64,000 nucleotides of DNA from Porodaedalea pini. Taxonomy: Eukaryota; Basidiomycota; Agaricomycetes; Hymenochaetales; Hymenochaetaceae. The DNA lies in NCBI GenBank assembly GCA_002794775.1, contig NBAY01000044.1:62001-126000 (forward strand). The letters are read 5' to 3'. Positions 1 through 12,243 of the stretch are shown here, one piece after another; positions within the stretch are counted from its first letter, which is position 1; every line of letters starts with the position of its first letter. The translations under genes and the position numbers were made by a program. The notes beneath the pieces are model-generated. The model saw only the letters and a program-made list of their open reading frames with translations. It had not been told where the DNA came from and did no database searches.

Positions 1-36
1 AACGTGGCTTTTTATGAGAACCATGGTACTAATTAG

Positions 37-1379
37 GTACTCGACAGGCTCTTGTCGTTCTGCTCGTCCAAACTTTCTTCCTCATGCGAGTTTGGAAATG
101 TACGTATCGGATGTGTTTAAAGTTATTGTCCGATAGTCCTCATTTCCCGGTTGCATTGTAGTGAGTCACGGAAGCATACCCCTCGTCGTTGTAATAGTAT
201 GTTTTCAAAATTTGGCTGAAGGCATACACTAGCTGACAAAATTGTGTTCTACAGAGTCTTCTTGTTGCGGCCGAGTTTATCCTTTCGATAGGTATGAATG
301 CCTTTTACTGATTCCAAGACTTTACTCACAATCTCCGGCTCGCAGTGTACGCGGTTAAGTCGTACGTCCCTGTCACCTGAATAACATAGACGCCAACTCA
401 TTGTCTCTTCTAGACTCCAGCTAGAGACTTTCGCTAAGCTCACGTCGATCGTGAACCTGAGTCGCTCCATCAACATTTTTGGCGCAGCGGGCGACGTGGC
501 GATCGCGATCGCGCTCATTTGGCTGTTGCAGCGCTCGCGTACAGGGTTCAAGCGTTCGGACAGCATCCTCAACCGTCTCATTTTGTTTACGCTCAATACC
601 GGACTTCTCACAAGCCTTGACGCGGTCATGTCACTCGTCACGGTACGTTTCTTGTCTATTCGCTGGTAAATGGTTCAGTACGCTCATGGGAGTTGGCGTA
701 GATCACTGTCTTCCCTGATGCATTTATCTATATTATGTTCTACGTGACTGTCAGCAGACGTGCGTTTCTTCTTTTTATACATTTTGTTCTTCGCGTATTC
801 ATTCCTTGCATGCCCGCAGTGTACACGAACTCCCTTATGGCTACGTGAGCTTTATCATGTGTGTGGTTTTGATAATCATGGAAGCCTAACATTTTCTTTT
901 CGCTCGCAGCCTCAATAGCCGGAGCGGCCTCAACAACGTTGACGAGAGTACCGGCGAGCAAAGCGTGTCTCTTTCTCAAGGCCGTTTCCGCTCGCGGGCT
1001 GTAGAAATCGAAGCACCGTCCACGATCAAGGTTCGCTTCTTACTTCTTTTCTCCGTTCCTCGCATCACACGCTGACGATTCGCATCTTCGAACAGGGGGC
1101 CAACCCGCGCACGCTCTCGATCAAGGTCAACACAGAGACGGAGACGGTTCGCGACCAGGAGGAGGGAAACATAAAGGTATGTGTGTGCTCCGCGCCGCTT
1201 TCTTTCCGCTCGTTGCTGTGTTTACAGTGTATTGTATCTTCTTTTCTGGTGGCTGATAGAACTACCGCTCCTTCGCCCCTCTCTAGCATGGAACGCCGTC
1301 CGAGAGCGATACGGATGTCCCGTACCACTACGGCGACGCGAAGCCGGGTGCGTACCCCATGCACGAAATGGGGTTGTAG
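37..1379 (+). CDS. DUF6534-type multi-helix membrane protein, 3' part (5' end outside window)
   Basis: The C-terminal two thirds of a basidiomycete DUF6534 membrane protein of unknown function, probably at the plasma membrane. I joined exons at about 37-99, 162-196, an exon starting LLVAAEF near 255, a tiny exon coding VYAVK near 352, then ~413-642, 702-759, 820-844, 910-1030, 1096-1176 and 1287-1379 (TAG). All junctions are GT-AG and keep frame. The family pattern is clear: a helix ending RVWKLS, then RSRTGF, then NRLILFTLNTGLLTSL, then FIYIMFY, then YTNSLMATLNSR, followed by a polar tail ending YPMHEMGL. The tail is acidic and Ser/Thr-rich, as expected for a cytosolic C terminus. The start codon and first helices lie upstream of base 1, and the first exon boundary shown is approximate (48 is also possible). 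Family assignment is from memory of the motif, not a search. Confidence 0.85.
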
Positions 1380-2377
1380 AGCCGAGATTCTAGAAGTCTC
1401 AGGGCGTTGCGTTCAGTCTTTCCTTTTCTCCTAGGCGTGTCCACTCCGTGATTCGCCGGCTTTTTCCTCATGTGCTGTTACTACTTGCTTTCTTTTTATT
1501 CCTTCTTATGCCCGCCGGTGTCTCTGGGACGCTTGGTGCCCACGTGCGTCTAGTGCAGACACTCTGGGCTCTCGCTCTTTTATGTGCCAGTCTCCCTTTT
1601 TTTTTGTTCTAGGAATTCATACTTTCACTCCATGATCTTGCAGGTATCTAGTTTGCGTTTTAGAAAACAGCTTTGACTCGGAATGGAAAATTTGGAACTG
1701 TGTTATACCAGTCGTCAACTATACTTTTGGGTGTGATTGTACACACATGTAGGTCTATGACTTCCTTTCTGGTTTATATGAGCGTGCGTTTGACAATTGG
1801 AAATGTGCACGCTACTGACATAAGAGCATGTTGCGTGGCATGAACTTACACGACTCCCAGAGGTTGTAAGACAAGGCGACTTTAAATTTCTGCAGAAGAT
1901 ACTGAGTGTGTCGATGCGGTGAAACTAGCGTTGTAGTTGAGCAGGCTGACTACGATATATTGTTTTCGGTGCTTTTGCAATCGGGCGGATGACTTTACTC
2001 ATAAATCTGCATACAGGGATGATGGATCTGCCTTTCTTTCCCTCTCTCTCTCTGTCTTTTTTTTGCTCGTCTGTCTGATGCTTATAATCTGTATCTTCCT
2101 ACGGGAAGGCAACCAATTCCAGAGTGCTTTGGGTCAATGACGCGTCACACGTAACAACTCAATTAGCGCGACGCGACGCGCCTTCGATCCCGTGATTTGG
2201 TGAAGAGAAAGAGAAAGTAACAAAACGCGTGACCGTCACTGGTATTTTTCCCGGCTAATGGTGGCTGTCTTGCCACTTGTCTCTTACCTTCCTCCATCGC
2301 CTACACACATCGCTGCTACTTTCTTCATTGAGGGTACCATCGCCTCTTCCTTTTCGACGGCTCCCGTAACGTGTTCA
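1380..2377. other. Intergenic region between the DUF6534 gene and RIF1
   Basis: No supported gene. It holds the DUF6534 3' flank and the RIF1 promoter. A CT-rich tract (about 2037-2062) and the cluster of CGCG/GACGCG motifs near 2140-2185 are typical of fungal promoters, but I see no clear TATA box. An in-frame ATG at 2258 lies just upstream of the chosen RIF1 start. Confidence 0.5.
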
Positions 2378-5300
2378 ATGTTGTCGACGCTGTCTACTCC
2401 GCCGAGGTCGTCGGTCGACAAGGAAAACCGGGCCTCGACGTCGACATCAGCACCGGCACCGACGCCGCGCAAGGGGATCGAATGGGCGGTAAACAAGGAG
2501 GTTTTCACCTTCTCTCCCGTGTCGGGACGTGCACTGAACGTGCCAAGCACGTCGTGCGAGCCGCGCAAGTCCATTCTGAAGCCCTCGCGGCCACTGGCGC
2601 TCTTTGCGCAGGAAAAGAAGCGCGACATTACGCCGCTTCCAGACGATGCACTCGAAAATGCGCAGTTTCTGGAGTACCCGGTCTCGATGATCGTCGCGAA
2701 CGGCTCGACTCTGCGCGAACTCACAGAGGCGTACTCGATCCTCGCGTCACGCATCCGTGCATCCGTGCCCCAGAGCTTTTTCAACTCGCCGACGCGTGAT
2801 ACACGACATTCACTATTTAACCCACTTAGACGAGATGCCGAAGTGCTAGCGAAGGCCATTGTGCGCGACCTCGGTCGCGTCTTCGTCGACCCTTTTCTGC
2901 CACCAAGCTCTCCACCCGTCAGTCCAGGCAAAGTCGAGAAGTCAGGCCTTCCAACTCCTCAAGACTCGCCTGCACCGAAGAAGGGAGGGATGACGGAGGA
3001 GCAGGTCAAGTACGCTAGAGATCTGAGTACTGTCGCGAGCGCGACTATAAAGTTCCTCCTTATTGCCTTCCAGGTGCCAGCCATTTACAATGTTTTCACA
3101 AGTGCGTGTTACGAGATGTCTTTACATATCAGTCGCTTAACATTCTTTTTTTTTCCTCAGAGAAGCAACTTAGTTCCATCCTCACCGCAGTGTTGGCGAT
3201 CCCATTAGCTGAATCAATTCGTTCTCCAACAGCCCGAAAAATATGCGGGCTCGCTATCTCCCTTCTGCAATCTCAAAGGCTCCCAGACAGCATCCTAAGT
3301 GCCGCTGCACCCCGGATAGCCTTCGCACTGAAACGTGCCATCGAAGGCGAACTGGGTAGAGAAGGCAAAAAGGGCGCTACTGCTGAAGCTCTTAGGGTGC
3401 GTGTTGCTTTATGCTAGCGACATTCTGCATTTACTTAAACTAATTGATTTGCATAGGCTGTTCATGATCTGTCAATATATAGGCCTGGAATTTTCGTACC
3501 GATTTTCCAAGTCTACTTAACGACTGTGCTCGATGGTCTTCTGGCACCGTCCTGCGCCCTGCGCGTCCTCGCAGCACATGCTCTTGGTGGTTTCGTTCTG
3601 GGCATCACGCAACCCGAATTTGATTTTGAGGATATCCTCCGCGACATCTCTCCGATTGTTTACGAATTTTTCCTTCGAAAGGAATCTGAAGTGAACCCGC
3701 AGTCGACCATTCTTCGTGCACTTCGCACGGCGTTACGTACGACAGACCCGACCCACCATGCTCAGGGACCTTTCTGGGCTATATCTGTTTTGGCCAGCTT
3801 CGTCATCCTGTTCGGTCCAGCTCTGCTGAAGGACAGACAGCTCCTGGTTGCTTTTCGCGGTACTATTGACATAGGACTGAAGGCAAAGAAGCGCATTGTT
3901 CGCGCGATAACGTCTTCGTTATGGGGCCCGCTTATCTGGGTCTGGCTAAGATGGCGTGGGTCAATGGATGACGATGCCGGCGGGACGGAAGAGCAGGGTG
4001 ATGGCGTATTGGAACGCGAAAAAGTCAAAGCATGCTTCTCGACGATGGTCCGTATGACGACACACCTTCCTATCGGAGTGTCCTTTATTGGTGCTTTGCT
4101 TGGGAGCAGTCATGCAAGTTGTCGACGTGAAGACTTGCTTTTAGCGCTCTACGAGCTCGGTGCTTCGGCTCGCCAGGGTGGAGAGTCGACGCAGCGCGCG
4201 CTGGACTTGCTTGACCGCTTCGTCAACTCACGCGAAGATGCGGACTTCTATAAGCGCTGGACAGATAACTTCCTCGGGAAGCTCGTTCCACGACTGCTGC
4301 TTTCTGTCTCGCCTGGCCTTCTTACGCTGGAGATCAACACGACGTCTCTTTATCCTACGGTCGACAACATTGTCGGGGCACAGCCGACGCATACGGATGT
4401 GCGCCCACTTGCAGATGAGGAGAAATGCGTCCCTGGCGTTTGGTCGCGCATAAAAGATGCGTGGACGTTGTGCATTGAACAACTAGAAATGTCAGAAAAT
4501 GATATTATTCCTGTGAGTACTGTTTGATGCCTTTGAGTTGACTTAAATTTTGACTTATTGGCGTAGGATGTTATAGTTGACATATGGACAGGCCTGGTTC
4601 GCATGGGCTTGACAAGCATTAAGAGTAGGTGTTTTCGCCAATGATTGAGCGGGGGATTGTATTAACAAAATTAAATTTCTTAGATGATTCAACTTTTCTC
4701 GTCGAATATGCGAGTCAATGCGCGGATGTCCTGATTTCAATCTTCGCCAATAAAGCTATCGACCTCAGAGACCGACCGAATGGCAGTGGGTCTGAAGATA
4801 ATTCCTCGAACAGTACCCCTGCGAAGGAAGGCGATGAAGCTGTTGACGACGGCGTGGGCTCCGCTGCAAACCAGCGCCTCAAACTTATGCTCGTTCGGAC
4901 GCTATGGACTGCGACGATAGGTGCTCTCCCTGCGTCATCGGTGATGGGGGCCGTGAAGCCCATGATACGTTTCTTGGTCAAAAATCAGCCCGAGCTCGTC
5001 CCGTCAACTGACAGTGAATCAGAAGCTGAAGACGAAGCGCTGAGCGAATGGTCGCAATTTTCTGCACAAGTTGCCGCTGTCGCTTCAACGGACATCACGA
5101 AATTAATATGGGAACACGATTGGGAGTGGGACACGAAGACGCGTGCACGTGCGTGGCGAGGCTATGCACGAGGCTGGACAGAAGACTCAAAGGGTTCATG
5201 GCGAGAGGCAGCTATTATCCTTGGATTGCCATTCAGGTATACTCTCCGCGTACATTTGCAACTTGCTATAAAAGACGATAATGATTATGCAGGGAGGACT

Positions 5301-7179
5301 CGCCATGGGATATGTCCGAGGCCGACCTTTCTGCATGGAGCAGTCTGCTTGCATATGCTGTCGAAATGGCGGCTAAGGATCACGCAGCCGCACCTGAAGT
5401 CTTAGAGCTTGTGGTCTCTCGTATTGAGGACCAACACATTATCTCGTTCGTATCTTTCGGCTTTCTTTTTACTGCCTAATGATTGACATAATTTCCAGTT
5501 TGAGCTCGACCCTGCGCGTTGCCGACTATCTCGTCGGAACGCTTGAGAAACATATCGAGCACTGTACCGAGCTTCCCACTGGTCTGATCGATCTAGTGCA
5601 CGAAATTCTTCTTACGTCGTATCCACCCGAGCCCCGCAACAAGATCGTTGCTATCTGGTTGCTACGTTCCTTACAAACAGCTATCAGCAACTGCCCAGCG
5701 AGTCTCGTTGTGGGACTTCTCGAAAATCTTCATGATGGATTCTGCACGTGGATTGTAGATGAATGTGCGCTATTCTCGACTGGGGAATACTCGAGCGAGA
5801 TCATTCCGCTCTTTCAGACAATGCTTGTTGCGCTTGAATCGCTCCCGCCTTCTGCGCAGATTCTGCAGTCTCTTTCAGCACTATTTGCATCGGCATTGCA
5901 AACGGACTCAGTGACCGGCACACTATCGAGTGAACGTGTCGAAGCACTCACCTCATTTGCGGACTTCTGGAATAATAATTGTAAGGGGCTTGAACCTCCG
6001 AAGGGCGGATGGTCCGAAGGCATCACACGGGCACTGGGCCTTGCTTTCCCGACTCCTACAACTTCAGAGTCTAGCGAAAAGGGCTATCTGGCTTTGTCAA
6101 GCGCGGATCAACCGCATGTCTTCGCTATTCTTGACAGCGATGAAGAGGATGAATTGGATGTTCTACCTCGAACAACCACTCCTCATCGACGCCTTGCCAG
6201 CCAAGTTCCACTACCACCCTCTCCCTCTCCAGTTCGGATACGTTATAATGCGATTACTTCCTCGATGGTCACACCGAAAAAGTCAATGAAAGGGGTAGCA
6301 AGGCACCCACAGCTCTCAGATGCGCCACGTCTTCCTGCCCTTTTCGACACCCTTTCTTCCCCATTGGTCCAGAGTACGACTCGTCGAAGAAGCTCTGGAA
6401 GTCAGCGACCTCGTCCATGTACGGTGTCTGGTTCGAGTGGGGGCTGCGCGGCGTCTACAGACGCGGAAAAAGAGAATATTCACTCACAGCCCCGCAAAAA
6501 TACGGACGAGATCATTTACCTTGGAACAAAGCGAGCGTTGTTTGATGCTGATTCTAGTCCTTTGCGAGCCAAGAGACTTCGTACCGAAAGCAATAGCTCA
6601 GACGATAGTGATGATGCTCGTGCAGTCGAGGAAGTCTTGCGTCTCGACAACCACCCTGCTTTCACCTTCGGACGTGCAGCATTTGGGAAGACTGATATTA
6701 ACGCATGCAATCCCCCGCAGACATCATCGAAGCGTGCTCGCACGTCTACCGGCTCTTCATCGACTACAGTCAGTTCACCGAACTCTAGTCCGACTAAGCG
6801 TCGAAAGACGCAGAGCTATACGAAACCGCTCGAACTCGTCCAGCGCCTTGACCATTCCCCGGACGACTCCGACTCCGATGACGACGAGTACTTACCGTCC
6901 TCCTCAGATATCGAGTCGGAGGATGAGGGCGGGGTATCGAGTTCCTCATCGCCTGTTGGGCCGTTCACGCCACAGGCTATCCGACGCGCTGAATACGCTT
7001 TAGCAATTACTCGAGACCCGGCGAGTGACGATGTCGTTACGAGCAGCAGTCCGACGCGGAACATTCGACGCATTGCACGCGCTGAGCGACTATGCTCAGG
7101 TCTGAAGGCGTCGACTGTCAAGACGAACAGTCTTTCCGCACCGACTACTGCATACATTACTCCGTCCACGAGAGGGTGA
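2378..7179 (+). CDS. RIF1: Rif1 homologue (telomere/replication-timing protein), seven exons
   Basis: Rif1 binds telomeres and recruits protein phosphatase 1 to restrain origin firing and telomerase. Exons: 2378-3101, 3161-3396, 3457-4512, 4567-4624, 4684-5236, 5293-5445, 5499-7179. They total 4,461 bases (1,486 aa), all GT-AG, with frame kept throughout. The N-terminal half is a helical-repeat domain like Pfam Rif1_N, with the characteristic SLWGPLIWVW stretch near base 3,920. The C-terminal third is Ser/Pro-rich and disordered, with acidic DSDDD and EDE clusters and basic KRRK patches. A SILK-type phosphatase-docking motif sits at residues 65-68 (2570-2581) in the context RKSILKPS. I chose the ATG at 2378 (MLSTLSTPP..DKEN), which resembles other basidiomycete Rif1 starts. 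The ATG at 2258 would add 40 residues in the same frame. No canonical RVxF motif was found beside the SILK. Confidence 0.88.
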
Positions 7180-9205
7180 CCACTCTCTTTCGCTTTTCTC
7201 ACATTTAGTTCTACGATCATTCATTGTTGTTAGCGTTCTCCAGCGATACCTCCATCAAAGTCACTCGTCGTCTCGTCATCTGCATTAACTCGAGAAATTA
7301 TTCATTCGTCCTTATCATGTTATGCACTAGCTCTTTCTCGTACTATGGTCGTGGCAAATTTCATCTCAAACTCGTTATGTAGCGAAATTCGTCTAAATCT
7401 CCTTTGTGATGTATGGATATGGCACAAAGTTACAGGCTGTAAATTTCTTTTCAAGTGTCGACGACATTCGCAATGCTTATCGCAATAACATGTACCAATT
7501 TGTGGCACTTAACCTGCTGGAACCGAGGTAGCTCGGTCTGGTTGGCTCTGGCAGTACGGTCTCCGGCGTTACCGAACTATTGAAAGGAGATGACAGAAAG
7601 CAAGCATTTTCAATCTATGACTTATGGGGCACTGCGAAAGCAAGGAAGCATACATTCATGAGCAACTGAGCAAGATAGTTAGACTTCAGTCTGTTAATAT
7701 GTAAATAAGCTCTCACTGGACCTGAATTATTGACGGATCGAGCGGATGAAACATTGAGATGTTCATGGGGACTGGAGAATGAAAACAAATTTAAACCTTG
7801 CCTTCTTAGTATAAGCTCAATGCGGCGAAAGCAAATAGCGGTATGAGCTCCGTTCGGCACGAAAAAAACTTCATCAAGATTGCCATTGCTCCAGCTTCCA
7901 TAAACCTTTGCCTTGCCATTTATTTGTCGGAAGACTTTCTTTTTTGGATCTCTGCCCTGAGTGTTACCTGTTAGAAGCAGCATTCTGGACAATTGTTTCA
8001 GGTGCTAAAGTTATATTTCGACGTGTGAATGATTAAATGGATGACGCTGGAAGGGAGACGACATGTATGCTTTGCTTTCAGATGAGACATCATAGTATAG
8101 TACGCTGAAAGTTACAAAGGCGCCCAATTATTCACCCGGTTCAATCATTAATCGAAGAACAACAGCCTCTTCAAAGCAACTCAGTGACAGTTACAACACT
8201 TATGAGAAAATCGCGTCACAAGATATCAAAGGCGTTGAGAATAGTCATATGAAATGTCGAGAACGTTTCCGCAGTCTTCGGAAGGGGCATATCTTACGTC
8301 CAGTTAAGACCCGCTAATACGTGCCAAAAGAGCAACACACACAAAGGACGAAATGATTAAAAATATAGGTAATTAATGCAAGGAGACAGGGATGCTGATC
8401 ATCAAGCCGAGAAAGATGTTGTAAGGTCGGGAACGTTCATGTAATGTTCAGTATTATTTGAACGATCTAGACGTGAAGTTGATCCTTAACCGCTTTTTCA
8501 CAGCGGCTCAGCCTTGTATGCCACAGAAAAGCAAGACACACAGGAGCGTCTTACCATGACGCTGCAAGATTCCAGTGGCGAAGATCTGACACTGAAAGAC
8601 CGGGCGACAAGTATGATCGTGTCCACATCGCAACTAGTAAGAATATAAAAGCCAATTCAGGAAGGTCCAATATGATGATAATGGGCTAAGCGTGATTAGA
8701 AGCCATGGTTCCCCTCTCCCTCCTCTCCTGGTTGCGCCTGCGAGATCCACTTGAATACTAGCCAATGTACGGTTCCGCTTCTCGGCAGCTTGGAGAACAC
8801 ATTAGTATGATTAATATCAGTGACTGAAACGCGAGAACTGGCCATCACTAGCTCCACTATATTGGTATTAATGACTGGCAATATGCGATGTCTCGGGAAC
8901 GGTCTTGCACTGGTTCCTTGTTACGGACGAGGGTGGTTATGGACTTAAATTGTGTTCGTCGTTCGAAATACCCAGCTTCTGGCCAAGTGAGGTAATTGTG
9001 TACATTATTTGGTATTATTTGCCACGACCCTAAATAGAAAAGGAAAGGAAAAGAAATTTGCAAACGCTAGCGATACACAGGGAACGCTCAATAAAGGGGG
9101 ACAATGCACAGCGCAAAAGCAAATCTAAGAAAAAGCGGTAGTATGATGATAAAGGACGACAGTGGGGTACACAGCGAGAACAAGGGACAGAAGGCAAGGA
9201 CATGT
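7180..9205. other. Gene-poor stretch between RIF1 and the H15 gene
   Basis: About 2 kb between two convergent genes. Open frames here are short and show no recognisable motif. A 125-codon minus-strand frame at 7615-7992 (start MSRMLLLTGN) is the longest, but it has no family features and no obvious intron signals. I treat it as unsupported. Confidence 0.4.
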
Positions 9206-11256
9206 TTACTGCTTGGCGTGCATATCCACGCCACGCAGGCCGGCCCATGCACTCGAGCCAAACATGTTGAGGCCGAAACCTTCAAGCAGGTTAAGCGCAC
9301 TGGATGCGGAGGCAGACGCCGAAGTTGACGAGGCTTCGGCCGGCGTAGGCCATTCGGGAACAGAGGAATCTCCGCCAGCGTCGTCCTCCACGCTATCCGC
9401 GAGCTCGGCGAGCTGTGCCGCCAGAAGCGCCAGGCTACCCTGGAGTGCAGCGCGGTTATCTGTGGAAAGTGGAGTCGCATCTGATATTGCACCAGAAGCT
9501 GAAGCTTCCGCACATTGCGATGATGGTAACGCAGAGAAGGATGGTTCCTTGACTCTCGAGGATGTGGACAATGAGGAGTCCCCCGCAACGACGGGTGATG
9601 GAAATAAATCTGTGCCTTTGTGTGCTGATATAAGCGCGGATGGTGCATTCGGTGTTGTCGTGGTTTTTGGATCGCTTGTATTCGCTTCGGAAGCAGTTGG
9701 CTCAGGCGGTGCAGAGAACGACCTTTCTCCTGTTTTCACGCCGTTGAACGGCGAGGTGACATTGAGCGCCTGTAGGATGCTGTATGCAGCCTCCATGCAA
9801 CTGCGATGGCTCTCTTGTTCGGTTTCCTCCCGCGCAGAAGCGACGGCAGGCTCGGGCTCGGGCCCGGGCTCCGCAGGCGGCGGAGGGCCAGGCGTAGGCG
9901 GTGCAGGAGACTGGCTCTGCGACTGACTTCTCGCGGCCTTTCCTGCTCCGTATGTCCACGTGTAGTGTTGCGGCGGGTACTGCGAGGTATTTGCCGGTGG
10001 ATGCGAGGAGGGACTCGGATTCGTGACGGCTTTGGAATAGCTTTGCGGCCTCCGTGTCGTCCTTCTCGAAGTCTACATGTGTATTAACATTCATATACAC
10101 AACAAGGGAAAAACAGTATAACAAACGTACATTCCCGCCCTCCCAACGCGAGTTCAGCCTATATTTTCCTTCCTTATTCTTCTCGAATCGCCCGCGTTTG
10201 AACGCCTTTTGAAGCGCCTGGCTCGCGCTCGGCCGGAAATTCGCCTGGAGCGGGTATGTCGCGGCCATCCACTGGAAGAGCTGTTTCGGTGCGGTGCCGG
10301 CCGGGTCGTTGTGCACGGTGAGCGCTTGCACAAGCATTTCCTCGTACGATGGAAGATCATCGTCATCCTCTGCAATGGTAATTGCACCAGATGCTGGAGG
10401 GACGCGTGGTGGTAGTGATGGTTGTGGTGCGGGCGAATAGGATGTAGAGCCGGCGGAGGGCGAGTAAGAGTAAGAGTATGGCTGGTGATTCACGGAGTGT
10501 TGGTATGAGTAAGATCCACTAGTGTAGGGATAAGAGTAGGGATAAGAGGATGAGGCTGCCTGGTAAGTGGTCGTCGATGTTGCGGGGGAGCTATGAGGGA
10601 TGGTTGATGTTAATGGAGGCACGGTAGTAGTCGAAGGTACCGAAGCTGGAGAAGCAGCTGCAGCTGGAGCCTCTATCGGAGTTGCTGTCGGTAAGGGTGC
10701 AAGCGATGTTTTTGTTGATGGTTGAGCAGATTCTACAAGTGTAGAAGCGGTCGCTGGTGGTTCTTCCGGCGCTGTCGACTCAGGCGGAGCACTTGTCTCT
10801 TCCCGCAATGGTTGTCCATTCTGTATTACTTCTGCACCTTTCTTCATGCCTGATGCATCTGAAATCTCCAAAGACTTCAGCACATCGTGCGCGTTGCCCT
10901 TCCCAGACGATTCCATGATCTTCGCGACGGCGGCATGAAAGACGGAGGCCTTGAGGTCCGTCGGCCATATCTCTTCCCTCACATTTTGCGGGACATTCTC
11001 ATCCAGTTTCATGACAATTTCAATGACCTGCTCAATAGGTAGCAGAGTCAACCATGTCTTCTTGAGTGCTTTGTCGTCGTCGGGCACGTCCGTGCTCTCG
11101 GCGCCGACAGAGGCGACAAGGATTGGGTCGATTGCTCCTGCTTCCAAAGTTAGCATTACATTATATCTGAAGCTGAGTAAACCAACCATCAGCATTGCCC
11201 TGCTCATGCTGTTCGGCAGGCGGGTCGTTGGAATGGGAGGTTAACGTCACGTCCAT
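9206..11256 (-). CDS. Linker-histone (H15) domain protein
   Basis: A nuclear, DNA-binding protein with a histone H1/H5 winged-helix domain. Exons run 11256-11187, 11137-10131 and 10072-9206 (1,944 bases, 647 aa). Intron 1 carries a textbook CTAAC branch site before GCAG. The H15 domain is at about residues 285-356, opening LPSYEEML and ending KYRLNSRW, preceded by an acidic EDDDD run. Before it lies a Ser/Thr/Pro/Ala-rich linker and a Tyr/Ser-rich segment (219-258) with repeated SYPY and SYSY. After it come RRTTRR and a long Pro/Glu-rich tail with a Leu/Ala-rich helix near the C terminus. At more than 600 aa it is far longer than a canonical H1 (about 200 aa), so it is more likely a chromatin regulator than the bulk linker histone. 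The start is fixed by the short first exon beginning MDVTLTS. Confidence 0.85.
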
Positions 11257-11961
11257 CGGCTTGCGGTTTCTGTCAGCTGCTGCTGCACAGTTTTTGCGCT
11301 TACTGGGAAACACAACATTTCTGTCACAGTCACAACAGCTACTGTAGCAGTGTGACAAGCCTCGCCAGGTGCTTCTCTAAGTTCAAGATGGACATCTTTC
11401 ATCTTGCCATCTTGCTGATGCAAGCTGCTGTCACTGATTACTATGCCTCTACTGAGGCTACGGCTAGCCATAGATTTAACAACACTCCTTCACTCAGCAC
11501 TACACTTCACAGTTCTCATCATCGAAGCTATAAGACCAGTACCCTCAAAGATCGGTTTCTCTATCTAAGCTCGTCGATAGGCTGTATGTGTTGGACTCCA
11601 ATACCCATTTCTACTGGTAGGCAGTTTGGCTCTTATTAAATATGGTTCAAAATCCAAATGCACCGAAAACCGGCGACCAGAACCAACAATAGTACTAAGT
11701 TAACTAGATTCCCTGCTTGGAGACTTGTCCCAAAAACGGGTATCCTCTGACCCTCAAAATGCAAGATAATAGCAATGTTAATGGCTGCTCACTTCTTGCT
11801 GTGTATCTAGGTTTGAACTCAAGATCAGCTTCCTGGATGCTTATCCTGGACCTATTTCTACAGCGCCGCCTCGTGGACTGGCCTCTACGTGCTCAACGCT
11901 CTTCAAACGTCTATCCCTTATCCCTCATCTCTGAGCATCTTAGTTTGATTATTTCACCATC
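11257..11961. other. Upstream region of the H15 gene
   Basis: Contains the divergent promoter space of the H15 gene. I see no coding region that I can support. A short plus-strand frame at 11352-11639 has no recognisable motif. Confidence 0.4.
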
Positions 11962-12243
11962 ATGACCATCGAGACCTTCAGGCCTTTTACTAAGAGTGAC
12001 GGCAAGAGCGCAGCCACTCGGATCTGTGATGTTGACGTCTACTTCCTAGTCAGGGAGATTCCGGAGGATGAGCGCTTTCCATTCGCGCTGCAACACCTCT
12101 CCGACCCGGTACAGAACTGCGTTATGAGTTTGACTAGCCATCTCGAGATGATCTCTGGGAGGTCCTTGGAATGGGACTGGCCAAAGCTGAAAGTCGCGTT
12201 GAGAGGGATCGAGAGTGAGTCTTATGGTCCAGTGGAAAACTAA
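11962..12243 (+). CDS. Small ORF, weakly Gag-like
   Basis: A 93-codon single-exon frame starting MTIETFRPF at an ATG preceded by CACC. The middle (DERFPFALQHLSDPVQNCV, followed by EWDWPKLKVAL) resembles the helical core of Ty3-type Gag proteins in spacing. No zinc knuckle, protease or reverse transcriptase follows. It may be a retrotransposon fragment or a domesticated Gag-like gene. I am not sure it is expressed. Confidence 0.3.
   Translation: MTIETFRPFTKSDGKSAATRICDVDVYFLVREIPEDERFPFALQHLSDPVQNCVMSLTSHLEMISGRSLEWDWPKLKVALRGIESESYGPVEN

Noticed and set aside
2490..2530. RVxF phosphatase motif in Rif1 at NKEVFTFSP
   Set aside because: Spacing does not fit [RK]-x-V-x-F strictly (K-E-V-F-T), so I did not call it.
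2284..2931. 215-codon minus-strand ORF across RIF1 exon 1
   Set aside because: It mirrors the GC-rich coding strand of Rif1, and its residues show no family motif. It is a shadow of the real frame.
6320..7003. 227-codon plus-strand ORF in the last RIF1 exon
   Set aside because: Arg/Leu-rich alternative frame fully inside a well-supported exon, with no start context or homology.
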